DNA from: Heloderma charlesbogerti
Lineage: Eukaryota; Chordata; Lepidosauria; Squamata; Helodermatidae
Assembly: GCA_026122225.1 (NCBI GenBank)
Contig: JANEZZ010003061.1
Coordinates: 1,550,001-1,614,000 of the forward strand
DNA: 64,000 nt
Reading direction: 5' to 3'
In this document: positions 54,600 to 64,000 of the stretch, piece by piece
How the letters are laid out: every line of letters begins with the position of its first letter
How positions within the stretch are numbered: position 1 is the stretch's first letter
Translations under genes and position numbers: made by a program
The notes under the pieces: generated by a model
Told to the model about the DNA's origin: nothing
Databases searched by the model: none
The model's input: only the letters and a program-made list of their open reading frames with translations

Positions 54600-57500
54600 G
54601 CCTAGTTTTGAAAATATAAAATCCAGCTGTTACCCAGAACCATCTTCATCCTTAGGTGAAACACACAGGTTTCTTGGTAGGTAGAGAAGAGAAATTAATC
54701 AGTTTTATGTTAACAAAACTGGAGATAATTTCAGATGGTGTACTAAGTTAAAAAAAAAAAAAGTCAGTAGAAACCAAGAGTTCTGGAGAACTTGAAAGCT
54801 TGTACACTGTCTTGTCTTGTGACCTTTAGTTTGCCTAATAACCATATTGCCCAAACATGGATTGTGGCATTTTTCTTTTGGCCAACATGGCTACTTCTGC
54901 TATTTATCAGTTGTTAATGTCTAATAACATCTTAGAGGCCTTTTCTAATATCCAACCAAAATATTTCAGACAGAGTATTGTAGAATTATTGATATGCAAC
55001 CACTGATGATATGGTTGTCAAATAAACACATAAGAGTATCTTATAATAATCCAAAAAGCAGACACACAGGGCAGTGATTCACATTACAACTGCAGGAAAC
55101 CCACTCAGTCTGATTCTCAGCCTTTCCCATTCTCAGGCTTCCATCAAATCTGCCTGCTTCCCCTATACAAAAATAAAATAAATTAATTGTATGTTAACTA
55201 AATAAAACGTGAATAGATAAAGCAGCAGCAGTGACCTTCGTGGTAGCTGGAAAAAGACTACTATAATTTTGCTTCCTGGTTTTCAAACTAGGATGTGTTT
55301 TCCTTGCAAGAGAGTTATGCCCTTGTTTTTAATTATATCAGACTGAAATCTATGTTCTCAGTCAGTGTTTATTGTACTGCAAAGAATACTACACACTCTT
55401 TTCATAATATTCTTTCCTGTGCCATTTCATATTTGAAGTAAACAATTCTAATGCAAAGTATATTTCTTACCGCAGCAGCTTCTCAATTTCCCCCTTACTG
55501 GAAATATATCCAGTGGATATTGCTGAACACACGTAAGGATGTATGTCTCAACAACAAAATCTGGGGGGGAAAGTACATTTGAAATAATATTCTACAATAT
55601 TTATAAGGAGAGGCAGAAGACTCTTGCCAGAAAAACCAATGACAGGCTTATGAATGGATGAAGTGTTTCCCAATACATCAACAGGTTCCCAGAGGTTTAC
55701 GCTTCCTCAATTGCCAAAACAATAGATGAGGAGGAAAACTCCAGGAAATGAATTTAACACCTTGCCTCCAGGGCATAATCTACCTAGAGATGCTTAACAA
55801 AATCTTTTTATTTATTATCTCATTCCACTGCCATGCTGAAATACATAAATTGTATCTTCAACGCAAATACCTAGTGACATTGAAATAACAAACACTTATT
55901 TAAATAATTTTGCAAACAAGAAGTATATGAATATGGAGGAATTGTAAATAGTTTATTATTTTTGACTCAGGCCCATCATGAAGCAAGCAGAGCTTTAAAG
56001 ATACCGATATAAAATAGCCATAAATTAAATGTCCCTTAAGATATCAATATTAAACAACCCATCTCTGACTGTGTGCAGCAGCTCTGCCATTCTGTCAGGC
56101 TAGGTCAGATGTAAATATTTACCTAACATCAAGACAACACATCATTTCAAAGTGACCGGTGTATCCCTATTTCAGCTCCAGCTTTTGCCATAAAATTAGC
56201 ATAGGCTGGTTAAAACTTTGTCAGAAAAGCATTTTACGTTATCTGCCATGCAGTAGCTTCGCTTTTCACTTTTTAACCCAGAATAGGATGTTCCCATTCA
56301 TTCAACTGTTCCATCAGCTTTGCCGCAGCAAATCTCGCATTCAGGAGAGGCACCAAATTGCACATAATTGGAAGTGATTCATTTCTAGACCCCCTTTTTC
56401 TGTCATTTGGCTTCTGTAGGTTACCTCTGGGGTAGGTAGAGCTAAAACATTGCCACACAGCTCTGCAGTAACTCTCTCACACCACAAAGTGAGTAAGAGC
56501 TACATTTAATATGAAATGTTGCCTTTTCCATATTGGGGGAGAGAATCAACACAGTTTAGAGATGGAGAGTGGACAAGAAAGCTATTTCAAACCATAAGGC
56601 AAATAAGCTACACAGTGCAACAAAGTAATAGAAGCCCACCCCATCAACAGATTATAAGAGACAAAACCTCTCTTCAACACATCAGACCCAACTGGCTGCA
56701 AGGTGATAGGGTTAAAATCATTCACACATTTCAGCCACAGAGGAAAGACGCCATCTGGAGCTGTTCTTTAATCTTATACAATTAAAAATAGATGTACCAT
56801 TAAATCCTCTGCCTGGCAGCAGACTACAGTCGCTAGACTATGCAGCTACCACCTAAAGTTGAGAATAATAAAATTAAATTTAAATCCACTTTTACAGAAG
56901 GTGGCATTTGAAGAAGCAACAAATAGAACTGTGTGGCCTATGTGACGGAGCAGTATTCCATACACTCCTCTAGTCATGGGCAAAACAAGAAAGTCAACTG
57001 AAAAGAGCCAGTAGGCTGGACAGAGATGGAGTGAGTGTGTATTGCACAAGTCATGAGTAGGAGGTGGAAATAAAATCTGAAAGGAGTTTGGAGGCACAAA
57101 GCTGAGGGATGGGGGAGAGGGGAGTCAATCTCTGTCTTTACAAAAGAAGGATCGCCACTATTTCACAGTAAAGAAAAAAGGTATCACTTCCGGAGATGAG
57201 GGATTTGTCTGCCTCAGGTCTTGGGAAGGATCAGCTATGAGAGGTCTGTCAGGAGGAGGCACCAAGCATGCCAGGAATAGATGAGGCAGAACCTTGTTAA
57301 GGAGGGCAGAGTGGGCACATATGGGTATAGGGAACTCTCGAAGTAGCAGTGGAAGACAGAGGGAGAGCTCCCAGCATAAATGACAAAGTAGCACAGGACA
57401 CTCCCCCCCCCCCCTGAGTTTTTGCAGTGGGGAAAAGGACTGAAAGGGAACTCTGGAAGAGAACAGGCATCAGAACCAAAATGAAGAAGTGGGGGAGGGA

Positions 57501-57640
57501 GCAAGAGTGGGACAGAGGACGGAGCAGTTAGAGGACACAAGAGTAGTTAGGGTCTGCCAGAGCCAGAGGCAACTGCATGTGCCAGGGCAGGCAGGTGCAT
57601 TGAGAGTTGGGGGGGCTGAGGGAACCGCTTTTCTCTGTTT
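54600..57640. other. No gene; repeat-poor intron near exon 1
   Basis: About 3 kb with few recognisable repeats just inside the intron. Such stretches can hold regulatory sequence, but none can be shown by eye. A C-run (57403-57414) is present. Confidence 0.4.
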
Positions 57641-57713
57641 GGGGGGGCGGCAAAAGGCTGCCCATATGCCCAGAGCCCCCTGCGCTCGAGCTGCGGCAGG
57701 TGGGGCGGCGCGC

Positions 57714-57719
57714 CCTTAC
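57714..57719 (-). other. NBEA: Splice donor of NBEA exon 1
   Basis: On the minus strand AACCTG|GTAAGG: consensus donor directly after codon 119 (CTG, Leu), phase 0. The open frame continues 63 codons into the intron, but that extension is not protein. Confidence 0.88.
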
Positions 57720-58076
57720 CAGGTTCAACACGGTCTCCACGATGTCCCGGTTGCTGACCTCCCCGACTTGAATGAGTCCGATCAAGACGGCGAATTTCAT
57801 GCGGATGTTGCGGATGGGAACGGACGGATTAATCATCCCCGCGGGCAGCACGACAGACCCGGAGCTCGACGCCCTCAGCTCCCCCATCACGGCCGCCGAG
57901 ACGCCGCCGCCGCCGCCTCCTCCTCCTGCTGCTGCTGCCGCCGTCGTCGTTGTCGGCGGCGGCGCTGCTGCTGCTGCTCCCCCCGTACCGCCAACTCCGC
58001 CGCTGCTGCTGGCCCCGACAGGGATGAGCCCCGCCGGCTGCGGCTCCGGCCCCGACACCGGCTTCTCGCTCGCCAT
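57720..58076 (-). CDS. NBEA: Neurobeachin, first coding exon (119 codons)
   Basis: NBEA is a very large BEACH-domain scaffold protein (nearly 3,000 residues in mammals) that binds PKA and acts in membrane traffic at synapses. This exon gives the N-terminus: MASEKPVSGPEPQPAGLIPV, a low-complexity Gly/Ala/Thr/Pro stretch at roughly residues 22-62, then MGELRASSSGSVVLPAG and the conserved INPSVPIRNIRMKFAVLIGL and QVGEVSNRDIVETVLNL. The ATG at 58076-58074 is fixed because the triplet directly before it is an in-frame TAG. The last 63 codons of the open frame lie past the GTAAGG donor. The conserved block identifies NBEA confidently. LRBA is the alternative paralogue but lacks this N-terminus as I know it. 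The low-complexity part looks longer than in mammals. Confidence 0.93.
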
Positions 58077-58140
58077 CTAGCCCCGGCTGCTGCCAACCCC
58101 ACCTGCCGCCGCGCTCCGCCCTGGCCGAGGAGCTGCGCAT
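57829..58140 (-). other. Upstream ORF overlapping the NBEA start
   Basis: An ATG at 58140-58138, 64 nt upstream of the NBEA ATG and in another frame, opens 103 codons that run across the NBEA start to 57829. If the transcript begins upstream of 58140 it could reduce NBEA translation. Its arginine- and serine-rich product looks like translated GC-repeat sequence. Conservation is unknown. Confidence 0.5.
57900..58015 (-). repeat. NBEA: Trinucleotide repeat clusters in NBEA exon 1
   Basis: Adjacent imperfect GCC/CCG, CTC, CTG and GTC runs (plus strand) encode the Gly, Ala and Thr tracts. In-frame and interrupted, so likely length-variable. Confidence 0.8.
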
Positions 58141-58733
58141 CCGCCGCAGCGCCCAAGCCGCCGCCGCCGCCGCTGCAGCAGCGCCCGGCGGGGCCGCAGG
58201 GAGCGGACCCGAGCCGCCGCCGCCGCCGAAGGACCCGTCCCGGGAGCCGCTCCCGCGCTCGCCTCTATAATGAGCGGTTATTATGGGCGCTGCTGCCCCG
58301 TTAGCCGGAGCCGCCTCCCGCCCGCGGCCCCTCGAGCAGCGACGGGGACAGCCGCAGCAGAGCGGCCCACAGCCGTCCGGGCGAGGCTGGAAGGAAGCGA
58401 GGGAAAGCGGGAAGCTCGCCTCGCTGTTGTTATGGGACCAGAGCCGCTGCCGCCGCGGGCGCCGCTCGCTCCGCCATGTTGCCGCCCCCTGCCTGCGGTA
58501 GCCGCCAGGGCGCCTGCGCTGCGGAGCCCGTGGGGGGCGTGGCCGAGCTCCCTCGGCAGCCCCTTCCCCCTCCTCCCCCTCGTCCTTCCCTCGCGGCCGC
58601 CAAGAAAGGCGGGCGAGCAGCGGAGCGGAGTCTGGGCGCTCGTCGGCCGAGCGGCCGCCCCGGCTCCTCTCAGCGCTCGGTCTTCGCGGAGGCGACGGCT
58701 AGACCGAGCTGTTGCGCCTGTGAGGGGATTATA

Positions 58734-58768
58734 GGGGCGGGGCGGGGCGGGGCGGGGCGGGGCGGGGG
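58734..58768 (-). promoter_or_regulatory. GC-box array (GGGGC pentamer repeat)
   Basis: Six GGGGC units in a row. Each junction forms a GGGGCGGGG site, the binding core for SP/KLF factors. G-runs of four could also form a G-quadruplex on the plus strand. Lies about 660 bp upstream of the NBEA ATG. Confidence 0.85.
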
Positions 58769-59230
58769 TGTTTTTTGTTTGCTCCCCCGCCCGCGCGCCG
58801 GTCTCCCCAATCTACCGTCGGCACAACAAGAAGGCTTGGAGGCAAAGGGTGTCTGTTGGCCCCACTTCGCTACGGCCCCGCGGACCGCGGCGGGAGAAGC
58901 AGGTGTCTGCCGCGCCCGTCCGCCCATCCGCGCCCGCCTGAGGGAGAGTCAGCCGCATGAGGGGATCCAGATGCCTGCCAAAAGCGCGGGCTTCTGCTTG
59001 GTGGGAGAAAAGTAAAAGTGGCATCCACAGGAGCCCTTCCAGTGCTGAGGTGGAGGCTTCCGAAATCTATAATCGAATGACAGTTTCTATCCCTGCCCGT
59101 GTGGTGCGCTGCAACAATCACGGTTTGCGTTGCAAAAACATGGATCGGTGGCAAGGCTCCTCGTAACATGACCTCCAAAACTGCCATCACATCATTCATA
59201 CCTCACTCCCTGTCCGTGGACTGCAGGGTG

Positions 59231-59231
<1 letters not shown>

Positions 59232-59276
<45 letters not shown>
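59232..59276. repeat. (TA)n microsatellite
   Basis: About 22 uninterrupted TA units, roughly 1.2 kb upstream of the NBEA start codon. Confidence 0.97.
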
Positions 59277-59279
<3 letters not shown>

Positions 59280-59577
59280 CAGATCTAGTGCTTCGTTGGC
59301 ATTGTGATGGCACTGCCCTCATACTCCCTCAAATCCATTATGAAATTACACTTGTAAAATAGATTCAGTTGGGGCATTGCCCCAGCCATCTGGGAAAAAG
59401 ATCCTGATGGCTTCTCAGGATTTAAGTATGGAGCCCCAATCCTGTATCCAAATCTCCTACCATAACACAACTTGCATCTAGTTCCTTGACTCCAACATAA
59501 TACAGATCCAGCACTCAGTGGCACCAACCACTGTGTTACAAAAACAAATCCTTGTGCCTTTTAGACAGTTTAACCAA

Positions 59578-59968
59578 GAGCGCAGAAGAATTGATGCTTT
59601 CCAACTGTGGTGCTGGAGAAGACTCTTACGAGTCCCCTGGACTGCAAGGAGGTCAAATCAGTCCTAAAGGAAATCAACCCTGACTGCTCATTGGAAGGAC
59701 AGATACTGAAGCTGAAGCTCCAATATTTTGGCCACCTAATGCGAAGAGAAAACTCCCTGGAAAAGACCCTGATGCTGGGAAAGACTGAAGGCAAAAGGAG
59801 AAGGGGACGGCAGAGGATGAGATGGCTAGATAGCATCACTGATGCAATGAATATGAACTTGAGCACGCTCCGGGAGAGAGCGCAGGACAGGAAGGCCTGC
59901 CGTGCTATGGTCCATGGGGTCACGAAGAGTCGGACACGACTGAACGACTGAACAACAACAACAACAAC
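59578..59968 (+). pseudogene. RTE/BovB LINE copy 3, 3' end only
   Basis: It begins mid-ORF at GAGCGCAGAAGAATTGATGC and runs to the (AAC)n tail, close to copy 2 (10264-10647) nearly base for base. A four-base deletion (CAGTCCTAAAG here, CAGTCCATCCTAAAG in copy 2) breaks the frame. Retains the FGHLMRRENSLEKTLMLGKT coding block. No target duplication was found. It sits about 1.5 kb upstream of the NBEA start codon. Confidence 0.93.
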
Positions 59969-60319
59969 TGTGAAATATCAATGTCCATAGACTACATAGT
60001 AAAATTATTGGATCCAGTGCTTTGTAGCACTGTCACAATAACAAAAAGATCCAGACCATAGGACCCCATGGTTTTTACATGGCATCCTTCCAAATCCACC
60101 AAACCAGCATTCAAATCCTCCACAGATTACACTGAAAAAGTTACAGACCCATTATTTTGGCACCTCCATTGCACAAAAATGTGGATCTGAGGTGTGGATC
60201 CTTGTGATTTTTTCATGGCAACACTCCTAATTCATCACCATTTTTTTTAATATATATCACACACAAAATTATGTTACAAATAATACATTTATAGTATAGC
60301 TGCTTCAGTGCCTCCCCCT

Positions 60320-60490
60320 GTTTGTTTGCTCGCCAGTAGGATCAACAAAGTTGGCCCAAGAGATGGCCTATTTGGTGGTGGCCCTACAGTTATGGAATTT
60401 TATTCTGAATAAATTACACTTGGCTCCTACAGTACAGCCTTAAACATGCCTTTAAAACTTATCTCGTCCAGGCTCCCTTTCCCTGACAGT
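60320..60490 (+). repeat. L2-type LINE fragment
   Basis: LVVALQLWNFILNKLHLAPT-like coding and AAACTTATCTCGTCCAGGCT match the L2 C-terminus (compare VAPQLWNQLLSEVRLAPT near 43340). Confidence 0.65.
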
Positions 60491-60504
60491 GTTTTTTTAT
60501 GCAA

Positions 60505-61135
60505 CTGGCTTTATTTCATTTCTATACCACCCAAAGCTCTCTGGGCAATTCACAAAAATTACAGAACGAACATATAATATACAACATCAACATACATAAT
60601 TTAAAAATAATTTAAAACAGCTAAAAAAAACCCAGTTACAATAAGATACCAGGAACTGATAACACAACTGACTTTAAAACCCATCATATCATATGCTGTC
60701 AAATGTCTGGGTCTAGAGGACAGTCTTAACCTTGCACAGAAAAGATGACAATGTTGGTATCAGATAGACCTCAGTAAGAGAGAATTCCACAATTCGGGGG
60801 GACCACCACAGAGAAGGCGTCCTTGTTCCCATCCTCCAAGCCACTTGGAGGAGTGCCTCCGATGACGATCATATTGTATGGATAATTCTATATTGGGAGA
60901 GGAGCACCATCAGGTATTGCAGTCCTGAGCCACGTAAGGCTTTATAGATCACATGCAGTACCTTGAATTGGGCTCGGAAACATACAGGCAGCCCCTGCAA
61001 ATGGGCCTGAATTGGTGTTGTACTGTATGTTCAGACCTGGTCTCTTCTGTTGATCTGGTCACCACACTTTGCATAAGCTGCAGCTTCTGAACTGTCTTCA
61101 AAGACAGCCCCACATAGTGGTACTTAGGGATGGAT
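60505..61135 (-). repeat. L2-type LINE 3' part, inverted
   Basis: It starts with the reversed tail ATTTCTATACCACCCAAAGC / CTCTCTGGGCAATTCACAAA (as at 4790) and proceeds to the coding block reversed at 61070-61120 (LYVGLSLKTVQKLQL on the minus strand). Non-coding otherwise. Confidence 0.78.
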
Positions 61136-61139
61136 GAAA

Positions 61140-61945
61140 GTTAAAACTGCAATGCTAAAGTGCTGCTTCAGAAATGTAAACTAATTTGATGTGTCTGCTA
61201 TATCTATGTATCTTTTGTGTATGTTGCTCTGTGAGGACATGGCCTTGAAATACATTTAATAACAATACCTTTCTGAACAAGTATTCAAAAATGTCAGTAG
61301 GGAAGTACACAGACATCATTCTACTTGTATAAAAAACAATTCCCCAAACTGCTTTTCAAGCTTCAATTAGGGATTCTGCTTTTACATATTCACTACCCAC
61401 AAACCCATAGAGGGAAAGAAAAAAAAAGATGCAACTTCCACTCAAAGAGATGTTCAGGGGTTAGAACATCTTATTTGTGTTGCAACGGAAAGTTTAAGTT
61501 TTAGGGGCCTTTGAGTTTACATGTCTCTGGGGTGATAGTACACCCTTGATGACCCTTACTAGACTTTGGAATAAGTGACTATTGGAGTTATGGTCTTTTT
61601 CTTCTCATAGAAATAAATCCATAGAAATGCATTCAATTTGTTTTCTGAAAGCTCTGGGATAATTACTTGGGTGTTAAATGCATGATGAACACACAAGACA
61701 AAACACAGCCATGACTGAAACAAGAGATTTGTGAATAAAAAGTCAGGAAAGGCCTTAAGGATACATATTATGCTACAGGCTGGATCATCACCATCCTCCG
61801 CTTACAACCCAGCCAAGGAGCCCATTGGACACTGGGGTTATGTCAAATCCATTATCTGCAGGTATGTCAGATCCATTAGCTGGCAAGAATAACCACACTT
61901 CCATTTTCTATATAAGGAGCCCTAGGTCCTGGTAGGGTTCTCCCA
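61140..61945. other. No gene recognised
   Basis: Unassigned upstream sequence of NBEA. Confidence 0.35.
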
Positions 61946-61949
61946 CCAT

Positions 61950-62032
61950 GCAATACAGACTTACCTGGGAGTAAGTCCCATTGTATTCAGTGAACTTAGT
62001 TTTGAGTAGGCCTTATAGGAAGATGCAATAAT
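61950..62032. repeat. MITE-like repeat (GTAAGTCCCATTG family)
   Basis: CCTGGGAGTAAGTCCCATTG and TGAGTAGGCCTTATAGGAAG. Same family as 148-208. Confidence 0.55.
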
Positions 62033-62458
62033 GAATAGTCTGCTGGTCAACCTGCAAATGAATTTCCCAGAGCTTTATTGAAACCAATTCTGCCAAGAAC
62101 GCAAGTGTGCCTAAAGAAAAGGGTGAATGCACGTTCCCAAACAGAGCCAACGTTAGATTAATGACTCATTCAGATTTTTAAATCTCTTTCCTCCCCAGTG
62201 TCATTTAACATGCTCATTGGCATGTACACTGTCCTAAACCTGTTTCAGTCTTACCAAATTTAATGGAGCTTACATCTTAGTAAATGTGCTAACAATGCAA
62301 ACCTATTGACAAATTTCAAATGTTTACGCATTATGTTTGTGTATTATGTAAAAAAAAAATTAAAATAGAATTTTATTTGTCAAAGCTACCCTAATGTTTT
62401 TCATGACTTTATGAACTCTGGTCATATCATCTTGTTTCCTATATGTCACTGTGTGTTC

Positions 62459-63050
62459 TACCATGATGAAACAGAAACATTAGTTCAATTAGCTGCACAT
62501 TCACACACAGGTGCAGTATCACACATGCTCCAATATCTGAAAATGATCAGTATGTATTAGTTCCAAATGGTGTACATTTTGTGCTTTTATGAAAAAAACA
62601 CAATTGTTATATGAATCCCTGTGGGTAACCCATAATCAGTCAGCTGTACATGCGAGCATGTGCAATACCACATATTCCAATATCTAAAAGTTATCAACGA
62701 ATTATTCTATAAATTGAGGTGGACATCTTGTAGTCTTCCAGATATTTGGCCTACAACTCCCATGATCCCTCACCATTAACTATGCTGGCTAGGCCTGATG
62801 GAAGGTGTAGGTCAAAACATCTGGAAGGCCACAAGTTGCCCACCAGTGAAATAAAATTGTAAATGTTGTACTTTTATGAAAAAGTGTGTGATTTATTTGT
62901 TACACCATGCTCAAATAGAAAATTATTTCAATTGGTTGTGCATGCACACACATGTGCAATATTATATGCCCTAATACTTTAAAATTGTGTAGGAAGTCCA
63001 CAAATGATGTAAATTTGGCACTTCCATGAAAAAGTGCACAATTGTGAAAA
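62459..63050. repeat. Diverged three-unit tandem repeat (~150 bp) with MITE insertion
   Basis: Units start near 62459, 62608 and 62902. Shared blocks in order are CCATG.T.AAA.AGAAA..TT, GCTG.ACAT.C....ACA..TGCA.TA, CCAATATCT.AAA, and TTTTATGAAAAA...CAC/GTG. The second unit is longer by the MITE at 62718-62850. Not a known satellite to me. Confidence 0.65.
62718..62850. repeat. Palindromic MITE in the second tandem unit
   Basis: GTGGACATCTTGTAGTCTTC on the left pairs with GAAGGCCACAAGTTGCCCAC on the right, with TACAACTCCCATGATCC and the GGCCTGATGGAAGGTGTAG region as partners. Same family as 4205-4338 and 47478-47605. Confidence 0.7.
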
Positions 63051-64000
63051 GCTGAGCTATTATTTATGTTGCTTTTTTTTTTTTTACCATTGGTTTCTAT
63101 TACCTGATAATTTTCCTAGTCAGGAAGGGGCAGGGGGGCAGACATTTCTCAGTCAGTGCCAAGACTATTGCTTCTTTATATTGGACCTTTTCATGCTGAT
63201 CAATTGTTTTCTGCATAGCTCGTGTAATTTCAAAGGATTCAAACCTTTAAGTGAGATTATAGACATTTCAGTCTTGGTAGAAATTTGCCATAATCTTTTA
63301 CTATTTCTGTGGTATCTAATGTTATATTACCAACATAATTCACTGAAGAAGCATTTAAATCAAGTAAGGTAACTACTAAAATAGTTATCTGTAATCAAAA
63401 AGTCTCACAATTGGCAGAACATTATTTTTTGTTAAGAGGCAGACTTAACAACCCTATTATCAGGCAGAATCTAAAAGAACAAATGGTATTACTACTATTA
63501 CTTTACCATCTTCTTCACCTCACAGTCTGGGTAGTAAAAAAAAAAGAAAAGAAAAAAGCACCTCTGTATGTGATTACTAAATGTTTTGAACATGTAGTGT
63601 TTTATGCTTTTATTTTATTTTCTTATGTTAACAGTAACTGAAGGCACAATTGAGGTCAGGGTGCTCTGATATTTCCAAAGCCCTACCAGGCTCCTGCCAG
63701 AAGGGTGGAAATCAGGGAGGAGTGGCATTTGCTGCTGTTCTTCCATTTGTTTTTTAACCATTCTCTCCCGTTGCTTGCAATGGGAACAGAAATAATTTAG
63801 ACTACCTCTAAGGCTGGTCTAAATGTTTTCTAATGTTGGAGACATGGTTGCGGACTGATAGGGCTTTGGATCTTTAGGATCCATACACATCCTGCCCCCT
63901 ATCCTCCCCTTTTCCTCATCCATGATACCAGAAAGGACATCGCTCTTTCCACAGAGATAGGAAGAGTGGGACGAACCTGAGACTGTATCTCCTCTAGGGA
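63051..64000. other. No gene recognised
   Basis: T- and A-rich. A T-run at 63073-63086 and an A-rich run at 63536-63560. Open frames lack family features. Confidence 0.35.

Larger units (their letters stand above)
1..57719 (-). other. NBEA: Presumed start of NBEA intron 1 (minus-strand gene)
   Basis: The NBEA first coding exon ends at a GTAAGG donor whose first intronic base is 57719, so everything to the left on this strand should be intron 1. No reading frame resembling NBEA coding sequence after exon 1 was seen here, and the stretch is filled with transposon remains. This is inferred from gene orientation. It assumes exon 2 lies beyond base 1 and that no alternative exon is hidden in the unassigned parts. 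Confidence 0.72.
57640..58800 (-). promoter_or_regulatory. NBEA: CpG island promoter of NBEA
   Basis: Very GC- and CpG-rich against an AT-rich background, spanning exon 1 and its 5' UTR. It has no TATA box at a useful place but several GC boxes, as is usual for broadly wired neuronal and housekeeping CpG promoters. The transcription start cannot be set from sequence alone and probably lies between 58100 and 58740. Confidence 0.85.

Noticed and set aside
57714..57719. Reading the 182-codon minus-strand frame as one protein
   Set aside because: The frame past 57720 follows a strong splice donor and no longer resembles NBEA, so only 119 codons are counted.
57489..58304. 271-codon plus-strand frame across the CpG island
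   Set aside because: It is antisense to NBEA exon 1, built of GC-repeat codons (poly-Ser, Cys, Arg), with no family features. GC-rich DNA rarely contains stops.
1..64000. CRISPR array, operon or other prokaryotic system
   Set aside because: No regularly spaced identical repeats with unique spacers and no prokaryotic gene layout. All signals are those of a vertebrate nuclear genome.

Overview
The window looks like a piece of a squamate reptile (lizard-type) nuclear genome. The evidence is its repeat content: a Sauria-type tRNA-derived SINE ending in AATAAATAAATAA, RTE/BovB LINEs, L2 and CR1 LINEs, a Penelope-like element, Tc1-type transposons, hAT-type non-autonomous elements and an endogenous retrovirus. 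Everything below was read by eye. No alignment or database search was run, so family names rest on recognised motifs and some fragment boundaries are approximate.

Only one host protein-coding exon is recognised. It is the first coding exon of neurobeachin (NBEA), on the minus strand at 57720-58076, inside a CpG island (about 57640-58800) with a GC-box array at 58734-58768. The exon ends at a GTAAGG splice donor. If that reading is right, 1-57719 is the beginning of NBEA intron 1, and about 58800-64000 is the region upstream of the gene. No sequence resembling the second coding exon was seen.

Layout, left to right. 1-5700: tRNA-Ala-like SINE, broken BovB copy, broken CR1 carrying a palindromic MITE and a 5S rRNA-like SINE, and an L2 tail. 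5714-7365: complete but dead Tc1-type transposon. 7366-9180: an inverted SINE, then plain AT-rich sequence. 9195-10647: 5'-truncated BovB with a 13-bp target duplication. 10783-17315: a minus-strand provirus with paired 441-bp LTRs, a His-tRNA-type primer site and a 4-bp duplication, inserted inside a SINE; pol is almost entirely missing. 17316-23450: SINE remainder, palindromic and tandem repeats, L2 tails, a Penelope fragment and a Sauria SINE. 23450-28860: mostly unassigned. 28866-29420 and 53252-53770: two copies of a GC-rich hAT-type family with perfect 8-bp duplications and internal tandem hairpins. 29478-38230: L2, CR1, SINE and hAT fragments. 38232-39880: second Tc1 copy. 40684-44830: a long L2 with endonuclease and reverse transcriptase, then an opposed L2. 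44830-57640: sparse repeats and AT-rich intron. 58800-64000: (TA)n, a third BovB piece, opposed L2 pieces, and a diverged ~150-bp tandem repeat broken by a MITE.

The window is therefore mostly a layered record of transposition in and around the start of a large neuronal gene. The least familiar item is the GC-rich double-hairpin hAT family. No CRISPR array, operon or other prokaryotic system is present.
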